NCBI GenBank assembly: GCA_011620585.1
Contig: WOYV01000119.1
Span: 1 to 64,000 of the forward strand
Reading direction: 5' to 3'
Source of the DNA: Draconibacterium sp.
GTDB lineage: Bacteria; Bacteroidota; Bacteroidia; Bacteroidales; Prolixibacteraceae
Length of the DNA: 64,000 nucleotides
Shown: piece after piece, positions 53,369-63,539 of the stretch
How the letters are laid out: each line of letters starts with the position of its first letter
Position numbering within the stretch: position 1 is the first letter of the stretch
Made by a program: the position numbers and the translations under genes
The notes under the pieces: model-generated
The model's input: the letters and a program-made list of their open reading frames with translations, nothing else
The model's database searches: none
What the model was told of the DNA's origin: nothing

Positions 53369-53989
53369 ATGAAAACAACCGAGAATTATTTGTCAGAGAT
53401 CAGCGAGATCAGAAAAATGATGCAGGAATCGAGCCGTTTCCTCACCTTAAGCGGTTTATCAGGAATTCTGGTAGGAATTTATGCATTGGCAGGAGCAGTT
53501 ATGGCTGACAGTTTGCTGTTTACATCCCATATTTTTAGCTGGTTAAAAGGGAATAACGTTGTGGCCGATCTATCTGTATTGGCGGGTATTATTCTCTCTT
53601 TATCGATAATAACGATTGTGATACTCACCTCGATTCGGGTAAAAAAGGCTGGCAAAAAGTTCTGGAATATCGGTTCGCGACAAATGTTGCTCAACCTTTC
53701 AGTTCCTTTGCTTAGTGGAGGCTTGTTAATTATAGTGTTCGTATTTAAGGAATTTTATGAGATTGTAATACCGGGAACTTTGGTATTTTATGGCCTCTCG
53801 CTGGTTAACGCAGCCAAATTTACCCGAAACGAAATTTTCTATCTCGGACTATTTCAACTCATACTCGGAATTGTCGCCGCCATTCTGCCATCGATCGGCA
53901 TTCTGCTTTGGGCCCTTGGATTTGGCCTTCTGCATATTATTTATGGCGTATTGATGTATTTCAGGTACGAATATTCTCCAAAGGGTTAA
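53369..53989 (+). CDS. hypothetical membrane protein, likely co-transcribed with the next regulator
   Basis: 206 aa, about five hydrophobic segments; conserved-looking N-terminus (SEISEIRKMMQESSRFLTLSGLSGILVGIYAL). Confidence 0.8.
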   Translation: MKTTENYLSEISEIRKMMQESSRFLTLSGLSGILVGIYALAGAVMADSLLFTSHIFSWLKGNNVVADLSVLAGIILSLSIITIVILTSIRVKKAGKKFWNIGSRQMLLNLSVPLLSGGLLIIVFVFKEFYEIVIPGTLVFYGLSLVNAAKFTRNEIFYLGLFQLILGIVAAILPSIGILLWALGFGLLHIIYGVLMYFRYEYSPKG

Positions 53990-53993
53990 CGCC

Positions 53994-54290
53994 GTGAAAA
54001 ACAGTTTTCAAAATCTAAATAAAGCATTCGACAACAAAATCCGGCTGGGGATCATGTCGGTGTTGTCGGTAAATCCAAAAGTTTCTTTTAACGATTTAAA
54101 GGAGATGCTGGACGTTACCGACGGAAATCTGGCCAGCCACCTGAAATCGCTCGAGAACGCCGGATACATAAATGTTATAAAATCATTTATTGACCGAAAA
54201 CCTAATACCCGGTACGAGATCACTAATGAAGGCTCAACCGCTTTCGACAGTCATTTAAAGGCCCTGGAAGAAATATTAAAACAGCTTTAA
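53994..54290 (+). CDS. winged-helix transcriptional regulator (ArsR/MarR-like)
   Basis: GTG start; FDNKIRLGIMSVLSVNPKVSFNDLKEMLDVTDGNLASHLKSLENAGYINVIKSFIDRKPNTRYEITNEG. Confidence 0.9.
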   Translation: MKNSFQNLNKAFDNKIRLGIMSVLSVNPKVSFNDLKEMLDVTDGNLASHLKSLENAGYINVIKSFIDRKPNTRYEITNEGSTAFDSHLKALEEILKQL

Positions 54291-54304
54291 TTTTTTTATC
54301 TATT

Positions 54305-54323
54305 TACTTTGAATTTCAAAGTG
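54305..54323. promoter_or_regulatory. palindromic operator candidate 2
   Basis: TACTTTGAATTTCAAAGTG; ACTTTGA-ATT-TCAAAGT perfect palindrome upstream of creD ATG 54349. Confidence 0.7.
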
Positions 54324-54348
54324 CGCAACAACACTAAATAAAAGAAAT

Positions 54349-55671
54349 ATGGAAACAAAAAATTCGTTAAACGACAAACAAAAATCAATCAACTGGCAAC
54401 TTACACTCAAGGTGTTTATAATCGGGATTATTGCTATCGCTTTACTTGTGCCCAAATTTATGATCCTGTCGTTAATCGACGACCGTCAGGCAACTGCCGA
54501 ACTCACAACATTGGAAGTCATGCAAAAGTGGTCGCTGTCGCAAACCGTGCGCGGACCGGTTCTGTCGGTTCCATACATCGAACGTACTTTCGACACCGAA
54601 GGGAAAGAAGTTAAAGAAGAAACCCGTGAGTTTTATGTGCTTCCAAAAACTCTAAAAGTTAATGGAGAGATCCTTCCTCAGGAACGAAAACGAAGTATTT
54701 ATGAAACCGTGGTTTACGAGTCAGAACTAGAGATATCTGGTCAATTCGACATTTCAGAGCTCAGTGATCTGAAAATCGCGGCCAAGGATATTTTATGGGA
54801 AAAATCGAAACTACTGGTTTCCATCAGCGATTTGCGTGGAATTAACGACAAGATATCATTAAAATGGAACCAGGCCGTATTTGCATTTTCGCCGGGAATG
54901 GAAAATCCGCTGATTGGCACCAACGGCATTTCTCTCAATCTACCTGAACTTTCGCTGCAAGGTTTTCCGGGCAATTTTAGTTTCAAACTTCCCCTGAAAG
55001 GTTCTGAATCACTGAATTTTGCTCCGCTTGGCGAAACGACCGAAATTGCGCTTCAATCAAGTTGGGAAGATCCGGGGTTCGATGGTAATTTCTTACCGGC
55101 AGATTACCAGGTTGATAAAGATGGTTTTACGGCAAACTGGAAAATACTAAACTTTAACCGCAACTTTCCACAGCAATGGAAAAACAACGAATACCGAGTT
55201 ACCGATGCCGATTTTGGAGTTAGATTGGTTACAGTAGCCGATCATTACCAAAAAAGTTCACGTTCGGCAAAATATGCAATCCTTGTTATCCTGTTTGTAT
55301 TTCTCTCCTTTTTCCTGACCGAGGTTATTACCAAAAACAGGGTTCATCCATTCCAGTACATTTTAGTTGGTTTTTCGGTACTGATATTTTATCTATTGCT
55401 ATTGTCGATTTCCGAACAACTCGGGTTCAACCTGGCCTACCTTATTTCGGCGCTGGCCGTTTTGCTTATGGTTTTGTTGTACTCGCGCAGTTTCCTTCAC
55501 AACTGGACCAATGCAATCATCCAAACTTTGATATTGACATTTTCATATGGTTTCATTTTTGTGCTGATGCAGCTCGAAACCTATGCACTTATGGCAGGAA
55601 GCATCGGACTGTTTGTTGTTCTGGCACTCACCATGTTCTTCACACGAAAAATTAACTGGTACAACGACTAA
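54349..55671 (+). CDS. creD: CreD-like inner membrane protein
   Basis: N-terminal TM, long soluble domain, RVTDADFGVRLVTVADHYQKSSRSAKYAILVILFVFLSFFLTEV, multiple C-terminal TMs. Confidence 0.88.
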   Translation: METKNSLNDKQKSINWQLTLKVFIIGIIAIALLVPKFMILSLIDDRQATAELTTLEVMQKWSLSQTVRGPVLSVPYIERTFDTEGKEVKEETREFYVLPKTLKVNGEILPQERKRSIYETVVYESELEISGQFDISELSDLKIAAKDILWEKSKLLVSISDLRGINDKISLKWNQAVFAFSPGMENPLIGTNGISLNLPELSLQGFPGNFSFKLPLKGSESLNFAPLGETTEIALQSSWEDPGFDGNFLPADYQVDKDGFTANWKILNFNRNFPQQWKNNEYRVTDADFGVRLVTVADHYQKSSRSAKYAILVILFVFLSFFLTEVITKNRVHPFQYILVGFSVLIFYLLLLSISEQLGFNLAYLISALAVLLMVLLYSRSFLHNWTNAIIQTLILTFSYGFIFVLMQLETYALMAGSIGLFVVLALTMFFTRKINWYND

Positions 55672-55823
55672 GAAGCTGGAAATGAAGTCGGAAGCGCGAA
55701 GTTGGAAAAAAAAGAAATCATTCCGGCTTCGTGCTTTTGATCCAACCAGGTCCTGAACTGTTTTTGTAACAAAATCATTAATCCTGGCAAACGAAAACTT
55801 TAGTCCGAAAAAACACCAAAGTG

Positions 55824-55854
55824 TTTGATAAATAACATTTTATTTCTACTTTTG
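55824..55854 (+). promoter_or_regulatory. Bacteroidetes-type promoter of the rpsF operon
   Basis: TTTG at 55824-55827, 19-nt spacer, TACTTTTG at 55847-55854. Confidence 0.7.
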
Positions 55855-55900
55855 CACGTCCAAAAAATTGGATAAAAATATTTAACCATTTAAAAATTAG

Positions 55901-56263
55901 ATGATTATGTTGAATCAGTATGAAACCGTTTTCATTTTTACTCCCGTTTTATCTGAGCCACAGGTAAAGGAAGCGGTAAAAAAATTCAGGGACATCATCA
56001 CCGAACATGGAGGTGAGATGATCCACGAAGAAGATTGGGGTATGAAAAAACTGGCTTACCCAATCCAGAAAAAGTCAACTGGCTTTTACCATTTATTTGA
56101 GTTCAAAGCCGATCCTGCATTTATAACCAAGTTTGAAACAGATTCTCGCCGTGACGAACGAATCATGCGTTTCATGACTGTTAAACTCGACAAGTATGCT
56201 GCTGCATACAGCGAGAAGAGAAGAAAACTTCAGAAAGAAAAAACAGAAAAAAAGGAGGATTAA
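55901..56263 (+). CDS. rpsF: 30S ribosomal protein S6
   Basis: [26 protein letters not shown]...[25 protein letters not shown]; followed by rpsR and rplI. Confidence 0.96.
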   Translation: MIMLNQYETVFIFTPVLSEPQVKEAVKKFRDIITEHGGEMIHEEDWGMKKLAYPIQKKSTGFYHLFEFKADPAFITKFETDSRRDERIMRFMTVKLDKYAAAYSEKRRKLQKEKTEKKED

Positions 56264-56266
56264 ATC

Positions 56267-56536
56267 ATGGCACAGAGTTCAAGCGAAATCAGATACCTGA
56301 CCCCGCCGTCAGTTGAGATTAAAAAGAAAAAATATTGCCGTTTCAAGAAAAACGGAATCAAATATGTAGACTACAAAGACCCGGAATTCCTGAAAAAATT
56401 CCTGAACGAACAAGGTAAAATTTTACCTCGCCGTATTACCGGTACTTCGCTGAAATACCAACGCAAAGTTGGCCAGGCCATTAAGCGTGCCCGCCAGATT
56501 GCTTTACTGCCGTTTGTAGCTGACATGTTGAAATAA
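56267..56536 (+). CDS. rpsR: 30S ribosomal protein S18
   Basis: [64 protein letters not shown]. Confidence 0.97.
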   Translation: MAQSSSEIRYLTPPSVEIKKKKYCRFKKNGIKYVDYKDPEFLKKFLNEQGKILPRRITGTSLKYQRKVGQAIKRARQIALLPFVADMLK

Positions 56537-56552
56537 AAAAGGAGGACTTGAA

Positions 56553-56999
56553 ATGGAAATTATATTGTTACAGGACGTTGAACGTTTAGGAAGTAAGGAT
56601 GACATTGTTAATGTGAAAGACGGCTACGGTCGTAACTTCCTAATTCCACAAAAAAAAGCAATTGTTGCTACGTCTTCTGCCAAGAAAATTCTGGCTGAAA
56701 ACATTAAACAACGTGCACACAAAGAGGCTAAGCTGAAAGAAGAAGCCACCAGGATTGCAGAACAGATTGTTGCCAAGAAAATTACGATTGGCGCAAAAAC
56801 AAGCTCTTCAGGCAAGATTTTTGGTTCGGTAAACACTATTCAGTTGGCCGAAGCTATCAACAAAAAAGGATTCGAAATCGACCGCAAGCAGATTACAATT
56901 CCTGAAGACAGTATCAAAGAAATAGGCACACACAAAGCAATCATCAAACTGCACAAAGCAGTTGTGGTTGAGATTGAATTTGAAGTTATCGCTGAATAA
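56553..56999 (+). CDS. rplI: 50S ribosomal protein L9
   Basis: MEIILLQDVERLGSKDDIVNVKDGYGRNFLIPQKKA. Confidence 0.97.
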   Translation: MEIILLQDVERLGSKDDIVNVKDGYGRNFLIPQKKAIVATSSAKKILAENIKQRAHKEAKLKEEATRIAEQIVAKKITIGAKTSSSGKIFGSVNTIQLAEAINKKGFEIDRKQITIPEDSIKEIGTHKAIIKLHKAVVVEIEFEVIAE

Positions 57000-57022
57000 G
57001 CCGGTATTATTACAAGATACAG

Positions 57023-57058
57023 AAAGGGTTTCCGGGGTTCCGGGAACCCTTTTTTTTG
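57023..57058 (+). terminator. rho-independent terminator after rplI
   Basis: AAAGGGTTTCCGGGGTTCCGGGAACCCTTTTTTTT. Confidence 0.75.
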
Positions 57059-57190
57059 TTGAAATGAAACTCGTCAAAGGTTAAAAACCTTCAAACCGTT
57101 TGTCCTGTTTTTCGTACAAAGCAAAAACTGGTGTGACAAAAGCCAGATACTAATTGTTTGTTGATCAACTATTAACTTTAAACCATTGCC

Positions 57191-57958
57191 ATGAAAAAGT
57201 ATTACTACCTGGTAGCCACTCCCGAATCTTTGATCGCATCGCACCTAAATCCAACCGACTTTGGCAACTACCTGGCAGTTGGAACGAAAAAGAACCTTCG
57301 TTCTCAATCCATTTTTTTTGAACTTGATCCTGACAAGCTGGATCTCCCGCTCGAATATATTAATCAAAAACTGGTTCCTTATGACAACGGCGAACCCAAG
57401 AGATCGGTTTATCTCTCGATTTACCGTGTATTTGAGTCCATTCCAATGGAAGCTTTGAAAAGTCTTTTTCTTGTAACCGACGATGGGAAAATCCTCGAAC
57501 TAAAAAGCAAGGATCATATTCCTGAAAAGAAAAGAGAGATTCATTTGTATCAACAGTTCAATCCGTTTAAGACGATGGTGGCCAGCAAATTAAATCCGGT
57601 TGAATTTATCGTATTCCTGACCGATCCGAACAAACCCGTTTCGGTACCTAAATTGTTTTTTGTTGAATTACAGTTAAATCAACTTGCCAACGATCCAACT
57701 TTGCCTTTGAAAAACCTGCCGTACCGCAATCCTGCACATTTACGCGAATGTTTGATTAAACTGCATCAATCGGGTGAACGACTAACAAAAACAGTTCTCA
57801 GAGAGCGACAGACAGAACTCCCCTATCGTACAATTGAAGATGGGTTCTACATCGGTGACCATAGTAATTTTCTTTTCTATCCCTTTCCAGGTTATGAAGA
57901 ACTGGAATCGACCTATTTTTCCTGGTGGCGCTCCGCCCTTGTTCAGCACTTTCAGTAA
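57191..57958 (+). CDS. uncharacterised protein with apparent internal duplication
   Basis: 255 aa ORF with upstream spacing; two similar segments (LIASHLNPTDFGNYLAVGT...IFFELDPDKL and MVASKLNPVEFIVFLTDPN...LFFVELQLNQL). Confidence 0.75.
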   Translation: MKKYYYLVATPESLIASHLNPTDFGNYLAVGTKKNLRSQSIFFELDPDKLDLPLEYINQKLVPYDNGEPKRSVYLSIYRVFESIPMEALKSLFLVTDDGKILELKSKDHIPEKKREIHLYQQFNPFKTMVASKLNPVEFIVFLTDPNKPVSVPKLFFVELQLNQLANDPTLPLKNLPYRNPAHLRECLIKLHQSGERLTKTVLRERQTELPYRTIEDGFYIGDHSNFLFYPFPGYEELESTYFSWWRSALVQHFQ

Positions 57959-57974
57959 AACGAACAAAAGAAAA

Positions 57975-58799
57975 TTATGAGCTGATTTTCACCGAAGTCA
58001 TGGTGAGTGAACCTGCGAGTGCTTTGTCGTTAAACAATTGCACCGTATCGTTTTTCCCTTTCAGGGCCAGCACGTACAATAAGGGCAGGTAATGTTCGGG
58101 TGTAGGTATCGACAAGCCAAATTCAATACCCTGATTTCGATAATTGATTAACGATTGATGATCATCATTTAAAATAAACTTATTGATCTTTTCCCGGGCT
58201 ACGGTTGCCCAATCGTAGGCATGGCCCACTTTATTCATATTTCGCCAATCTACCATACCGAGGTTATGTACAATGTTTCCGCTACCAATGATTAATACTC
58301 CCTTTTCGCGCAGAACGGATAGTTCTTTCGCCAACTGGTAATGATCACCAGCAGCCATGTTCCGGTTTAAACTGAGTTGAACAACCGGAATATCAGCTTT
58401 TGGATACATTTGCCGAATTACACTCCAGGCGCCGTGATCAAGTCCCCTCTTATCGTCCATATTGATAGTTGTGGCCGTAACTAAGTGTTGAGTTGCTTTT
58501 GCCAGTTCAGGATTTCCGGAAGCCGGGTACTGAACTTCATAGAGTTCTTGCGGAAAGCCACCAAAATCGTGAATGGTCCTTGGTTTCTCCATTGCAGTTA
58601 CATAGGTTCCGCGGGTTTCCCAATGTGCCGAAACACACAAGATGGCTGCAGGATGCGGTATTTCTCCGGCTACTTTACGAAAGCCTGCCACAAATTCATT
58701 TTCGTCGATGGCATTCATCGGACTCCCATGCCCGAGAAAAAGCACCGGCATTTTTTCAGTATTTGTTAAGCTTGGTGAAATTCTGCCAAATTCGTTCAC
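57975..58799 (-). CDS. ygiD: DODA-type extradiol dioxygenase (YgiD-like)
   Basis: MPVLFLGHGSPMNAIDENEF, ILCVSAHWETRGTYVTAMEKPRTIHDFGGFPQELYEVQYPASG, DHGAWSVIRQMYPKADIPVVQLS. Confidence 0.94.
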   Translation of the reverse strand: MNEFGRISPSLTNTEKMPVLFLGHGSPMNAIDENEFVAGFRKVAGEIPHPAAILCVSAHWETRGTYVTAMEKPRTIHDFGGFPQELYEVQYPASGNPELAKATQHLVTATTINMDDKRGLDHGAWSVIRQMYPKADIPVVQLSLNRNMAAGDHYQLAKELSVLREKGVLIIGSGNIVHNLGMVDWRNMNKVGHAYDWATVAREKINKFILNDDHQSLINYRNQGIEFGLSIPTPEHYLPLLYVLALKGKNDTVQLFNDKALAGSLTMTSVKISS

Positions 58800-59023
58800 A
58801 TTTCTGATTTATGTTGAAATGGGTAAAAAAAACCGGCATCTTCAGAAATTCATTTCTGCCCAGGTTCATCCTTTGGTACTTACTGGAATTTTCTATCCAA
58901 AACCGATTTAAATGTCAACAAGCAATACCAATAAATAGTTCGATTCAAGAAACAAAGAGCTTCGAAAATTCAGAAAACTGCTTTATGACTAACTATAAAA
59001 ACAGGAGTGATAATTGCCAAAAT

Positions 59024-59404
59024 TCAGGCTTTGACAGCCACGGTTTCAATTTCGACCAGCACTCCCAGGGGAAGTTCCTTTACCGCAAAAGCAGCACGGG
59101 CAGGTGGGTTTTCAGAATAGAATGAACCGTAAACTTTATTCATAGCCTTGAAATTAGCCATATCGCTGAGCAAACAGGTTGATTTTACGACATCGGAAAA
59201 AGAATAACCGGCTTCGTCTAAAATGGCACCGATGTTTTTCATCACTTGTAATGTTTGCTCCTGTATGCCTCCTTCAACAACTTTCATTGTTTCGGGAACC
59301 AGCGGTACTTGCCCGGAAATGTACAGTGTTCCGTTTACTTCTACTGCCTGACTATAGGGCCCTATTGCCTGCGGTGCGTTACCTGTTGAAATTATGCGTT
59401 TCAT
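59024..59404 (-). CDS. RidA family reactive intermediate/imine deaminase
   Basis: NAPQAIGPYSQAVEVNGTLYISGQVPL...NPPARAAFAVKELPLGVLVEIETVA. Confidence 0.96.
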   Translation of the reverse strand: MKRIISTGNAPQAIGPYSQAVEVNGTLYISGQVPLVPETMKVVEGGIQEQTLQVMKNIGAILDEAGYSFSDVVKSTCLLSDMANFKAMNKVYGSFYSENPPARAAFAVKELPLGVLVEIETVAVKA

Positions 59405-59414
59405 ATTTTTGAAT

Positions 59415-62150
59415 TTAAAAGTCGGAACGATCGTAGTGACTTTGTTGTTTTTGAAGTTTCAAATCCTTTAGCATGGATGATTTGGCGCTGATGGTAAAAC
59501 TGTAGCTTTTACGAAAACCAAACGGAACAAAACTGAACGACATAGCCCAGCAGTGCAAATCGCGGCTTAAATTAAAATTTGTGAAGGAGAATTTACCCGC
59601 CATAATATCGAAGTTGGTATTCATATTTAGCTTCCATTTTTCGGTGATGCTCAAATTGCCCCGTACTCCAATCGTTTGCGAAACTTTTCCATTTGGGTAG
59701 GCGCTTGATTTTCCGGTGTAATTAAAACTGTAGTCGAAGCCAACATCCCATGGCATACTAAAATCCATATAATTGTCGTATGCCGAAGGTAAAACAGGCA
59801 CTGGTTCTTCATCGTCTGCCACACCAACAGTTTCCGATTCCCCGGTTGTCAGGCCCTGTCCTTGCCCCTGCCCTTGCTTGTCACCCTTATTTTTCGATTT
59901 TAAGCTCATTCCAAACGAAAGGTTGGCTTGTGTAATTCTACCCAGCTTCGAAATCCCCGACCGTTCATTCCATGCATATTTGTTGATGCGTCGGTAATTT
60001 TTATCCACCACATACGGGTCGAGGGTGGTGCCCATATTAATATTAACACCTGCGACCGTAGTCCGGGCTTGTATCCTAAAAGGTGCAAGGTTCAACGAGT
60101 CTCTAATAAAATCGTATGATGAGTTGATACTTAAGTTATCGATCAACTTAACTTTTTTATAGTTCTGTTCAGCATCAGTTTTTGTTGAATCATTTGTATC
60201 AAGCACTTTCATTTCCAGGTTATTATTTATCCCAAAAGAAATTGAAGCCGATTCTCCCCTGCCCGGTGAAGCGCCGTAAACACCACCTGCATTTATATCG
60301 AAGTATTGCATATTACCTGCCGAATCGACCTGAACATGTTGATAGTAGCCAAAACGTTCGGCACCAAAATCAGGCCGGTAGCTAAATGCAATCGACGGAG
60401 TCATTTTATGGCGTATTCCTTTTATTTTCGAAGTAGGATCTTTCGGTATAAACATTCCGTAAATAGTAGTCGAAGAACTTAAACTGTATGCATAATCGTA
60501 CACCCTGTTAAAACCTGCGATAGTATCAACACGCACTGTGCCTGGCACACCGGATGGATTGTTCTGGAAGTTGCCACCCTCAACATATTCGTAATTAAGT
60601 TTTTTGAAATACCACTTTTCGTTGTACCCAATACCAGGGCTAAAGTTGATATACTTAAACAGGTTAAAACTCGGAAAAGCCAGTGGAATATTGTGTTTGA
60701 GACCATTTTTCCAGTCTTTTGAGAACGAGCTTTGCAGCAACATGCTTTCTTTGGTATCAATTGTATTTTTAAAATTACCGGTATAAGTGATCCCAAATTT
60801 CTCGTAGAATTTAAGTTTACCTGTACGGTTCTTACTCCGGAAAGGATATACCTTTGCCATACTGAATGTAAGCTCGGGGAAAGATAACGAAATGGTTGAA
60901 TCCCTTGTATTTTGCGAATGGCGCAAGTTCATCGATACGTTAAACGGGGTATTTTCAAACCGCCGGGTGTAAGACACGCTCGAAGACTTGGTAGTGGTAA
61001 GGTAATCGTTAGTATTATAGGCATTCTGTTTATCATATCCACTCGACGACAAGTTCACGCTCGCCGAAAAGGTCTGGTTGGGATTAGCTTTGGAATCCTG
61101 CGTGTGCGACCACATGACTTTATATTGTTTTGACCGCTGGTAGGTGTCGAGTCCTTTTTCGCCATAAGCGTTTATTGCATAATCGAAACTAAAGTTTCCG
61201 CTGAATTTGTACCGAACCTTGTAATTTGTGCGCATCCGTACGCCCCACGAACCTTTTGAATAAATGTCTCCCTGAACAGCCAAATCAAAGTACTGACCTG
61301 CTGCCCAGTAATATCCTCCATCCCGCAGGAAAAACCCCCTGTTCTGTTCTTCACCATATTTAGGAATAAGTATACCTGAAGAGTAAGTTGGCGAATTCGG
61401 GAAATAGCCAAAAGGAAGTAAAGGAAAATATATCGGAAAATCTTCGAGCACCAAATACGCAGGCCCCGTAATAATCTTTTTATTTGATATTACTTTGGCC
61501 TTTGTCATATTTAGATAGAAGTGCGGATGATCGGCATCGCAGGTGGTGTACTTGGCATCTTCGGTAATAAAAACTTCTTCTCCGATCTTCTTAGTCCGGT
61601 CGCTGTGAATAAATCCTTCGCCCTGTTTCGACACCACTTTGGTAATAAAAGCCTTCTCAGTTTCGAAGTTGTACCGCATTGTCTCCGATTCGTATTCTTC
61701 AATTCCCTGTTTAAATATCGGTTTCTGGGTCATTTCCCCCGTCGAATCGATAAAGCCGGTTGCAAAAATCTCTTTTGTTTCCAAATCGAGTTCAATGTAG
61801 TAAGCGCCCAGTTCGATATTCTGATAAGTTACCTGAGAATTATTGTAGAGGAATACCTTTTGTCCGTCGAGCGACACGATCATCGAGTCCTCGGCGTTAT
61901 ACTTTATCGGGGCATCGAGCATAGGAGGCGCCTGCTTTACAGTGTCTTCTATTGCAAGTTGCGTTGAATCCATAACCACAGTATCGAGCGCTGGTAAGAA
62001 TGACGTAGAAATATCCGCCGTTCTTTTCAGTTCGGGAAGATTATCCGGCTCCTGTGCCAGTAATACAATGAATGGAAAAACAATAAAGAGATATGTTAGA
62101 AATATTCTATTCAAGATGTTCTCTGTTTCAACAATACGTAGGATCGACAA
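59415..62150 (-). CDS. putative LPS assembly protein LptD (OstA-like)
   Basis: 911 aa OMP; AKYTTCDADHPHFYLNMTKAKVI...GPAYLVLEDFPIYFPLLPFGYFPN...SGILIPKYGEEQNRGFFLRDGGYYWA. Confidence 0.88.
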   Translation of the reverse strand: MSILRIVETENILNRIFLTYLFIVFPFIVLLAQEPDNLPELKRTADISTSFLPALDTVVMDSTQLAIEDTVKQAPPMLDAPIKYNAEDSMIVSLDGQKVFLYNNSQVTYQNIELGAYYIELDLETKEIFATGFIDSTGEMTQKPIFKQGIEEYESETMRYNFETEKAFITKVVSKQGEGFIHSDRTKKIGEEVFITEDAKYTTCDADHPHFYLNMTKAKVISNKKIITGPAYLVLEDFPIYFPLLPFGYFPNSPTYSSGILIPKYGEEQNRGFFLRDGGYYWAAGQYFDLAVQGDIYSKGSWGVRMRTNYKVRYKFSGNFSFDYAINAYGEKGLDTYQRSKQYKVMWSHTQDSKANPNQTFSASVNLSSSGYDKQNAYNTNDYLTTTKSSSVSYTRRFENTPFNVSMNLRHSQNTRDSTISLSFPELTFSMAKVYPFRSKNRTGKLKFYEKFGITYTGNFKNTIDTKESMLLQSSFSKDWKNGLKHNIPLAFPSFNLFKYINFSPGIGYNEKWYFKKLNYEYVEGGNFQNNPSGVPGTVRVDTIAGFNRVYDYAYSLSSSTTIYGMFIPKDPTSKIKGIRHKMTPSIAFSYRPDFGAERFGYYQHVQVDSAGNMQYFDINAGGVYGASPGRGESASISFGINNNLEMKVLDTNDSTKTDAEQNYKKVKLIDNLSINSSYDFIRDSLNLAPFRIQARTTVAGVNINMGTTLDPYVVDKNYRRINKYAWNERSGISKLGRITQANLSFGMSLKSKNKGDKQGQGQGQGLTTGESETVGVADDEEPVPVLPSAYDNYMDFSMPWDVGFDYSFNYTGKSSAYPNGKVSQTIGVRGNLSITEKWKLNMNTNFDIMAGKFSFTNFNLSRDLHCWAMSFSFVPFGFRKSYSFTISAKSSMLKDLKLQKQQSHYDRSDF

Positions 62151-62323
62151 AAATATAAATATGCGGTATACTATTAAGCTAATAAATGCAAAATAATTCT
62201 AAATTTCTATTTTTACGAAACAAAGCGTAATCAGAGCGTTTTACTAATAATAAATAGTAAGTGCAGAATACTAAATCAGAATTTATACACGTACTTACTC
62301 GGAGACAGGAACAATTACGTACA

Positions 62324-63490
62324 ATGAGAATTCAAAATAAGAAATACTTCAGTTTCTTTTTCTTTATAATGGTTCTGCCACTATTGCTTTTTAGCATCAT
62401 ATCGGCAGGACAAGAAAAGGTTAACGCAGGTATATCAGTTGTGGTGATCGATCCTGGACATGGTGGGAAAGACCCTGGTACGGTGGGCGGAAACCTTGAG
62501 GAAAAAAACGTTGTTCTCGACATTGCCCTTCGTTTAGGAGATTACATAAAAGCCAATTACCCCGATATAAAAATTATTTATACCCGAAAGTCGGATGTAT
62601 TTATACCCCTTCATAAACGAGCCGAAATAGCAAATAAAGCCAGCGCCGATCTGTTTATATCGATACATGCCAACGCAGTTGAACAAAAATATGTTCAGGG
62701 AACTGAAACTTTTGTGCTCGGGCAACACCGTAGCCAGGATAACCTGGATGTGGCTAAAAAAGAGAACTCCGTGATTCTGCTCGAAGACGATTACCACACA
62801 AGGTACGAAGGGTTCGACCCCAATTCATCGGAGTCTTACATCATGTTCGAACTCGTGCAGGACGAATACAAGGAACAAAGTATTTCATTGGCCAACGAAA
62901 TCCAGAATGAATTCAGGCTGTATGCTCAACGAAAAGACCGCAGTGTAAAAGAAGCCGGGTTCCTTGTGCTGCGCCGGACGACCATGCCATCTGTTCTGAT
63001 TGAAACCGGTTTTCTAAGCAACAGTGCAGATCGCCAGTTTATGTCCAGTAAAAGCGGGCGGGATCAGCTTGCAGCAGCAATTTTCAAAGCTTTCAATGCC
63101 TATAAAAACGATGTCGAACAAAAAAGCAGCTTTCGCCTGCTTAGCGAAACCACTCAGGAAGAACCGGTTAAAAACGAACCTACCCTGAAAGAAAAACCGG
63201 AAATCATCACAAAAACACGGGATCAACAAGCGGGAGCTGATTTGTACTTCTCGGTTCAGATTATGGCATTAAAAAGAAAACTCGAACTTAATCCGGCAAA
63301 TTTCAATGGACTAAAAAACGTATTTCGACAGGATTCCAGTAATTTGAGCAGGTACTTTTCGGGAAAATACAAAACCATTGAAGAAGCTGAATTACAATTA
63401 AAAATGATTCAAACCAAATACCCAGGAGCATTTGTGGTAGCCTTCAAAAACAATGAGTTAATTTCTGTGAAAAAGCTAAGCGAAGAATAG
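62324..63490 (+). CDS. N-acetylmuramoyl-L-alanine amidase
   Basis: ORF 62261..63490, likely start MRIQNKKYF; VVVIDPGHGGKDPGTVGGNLEEKNVVLDIALRLGDYI, DLFISIHANA, LIETGFLSNSADRQFM. Confidence 0.94.
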   Translation: MRIQNKKYFSFFFFIMVLPLLLFSIISAGQEKVNAGISVVVIDPGHGGKDPGTVGGNLEEKNVVLDIALRLGDYIKANYPDIKIIYTRKSDVFIPLHKRAEIANKASADLFISIHANAVEQKYVQGTETFVLGQHRSQDNLDVAKKENSVILLEDDYHTRYEGFDPNSSESYIMFELVQDEYKEQSISLANEIQNEFRLYAQRKDRSVKEAGFLVLRRTTMPSVLIETGFLSNSADRQFMSSKSGRDQLAAAIFKAFNAYKNDVEQKSSFRLLSETTQEEPVKNEPTLKEKPEIITKTRDQQAGADLYFSVQIMALKRKLELNPANFNGLKNVFRQDSSNLSRYFSGKYKTIEEAELQLKMIQTKYPGAFVVAFKNNELISVKKLSEE

Positions 63491-63539
63491 AATTACAAGC
63501 TGAATTCGCTAATTTTACAATAAATTGCAAAATTTGAAC

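Noticed and set aside
55671-55710. Degenerate GAAGTYGG-like short repeats after creD
   Set aside because: Too short and degenerate to call a tandem repeat from this window alone.
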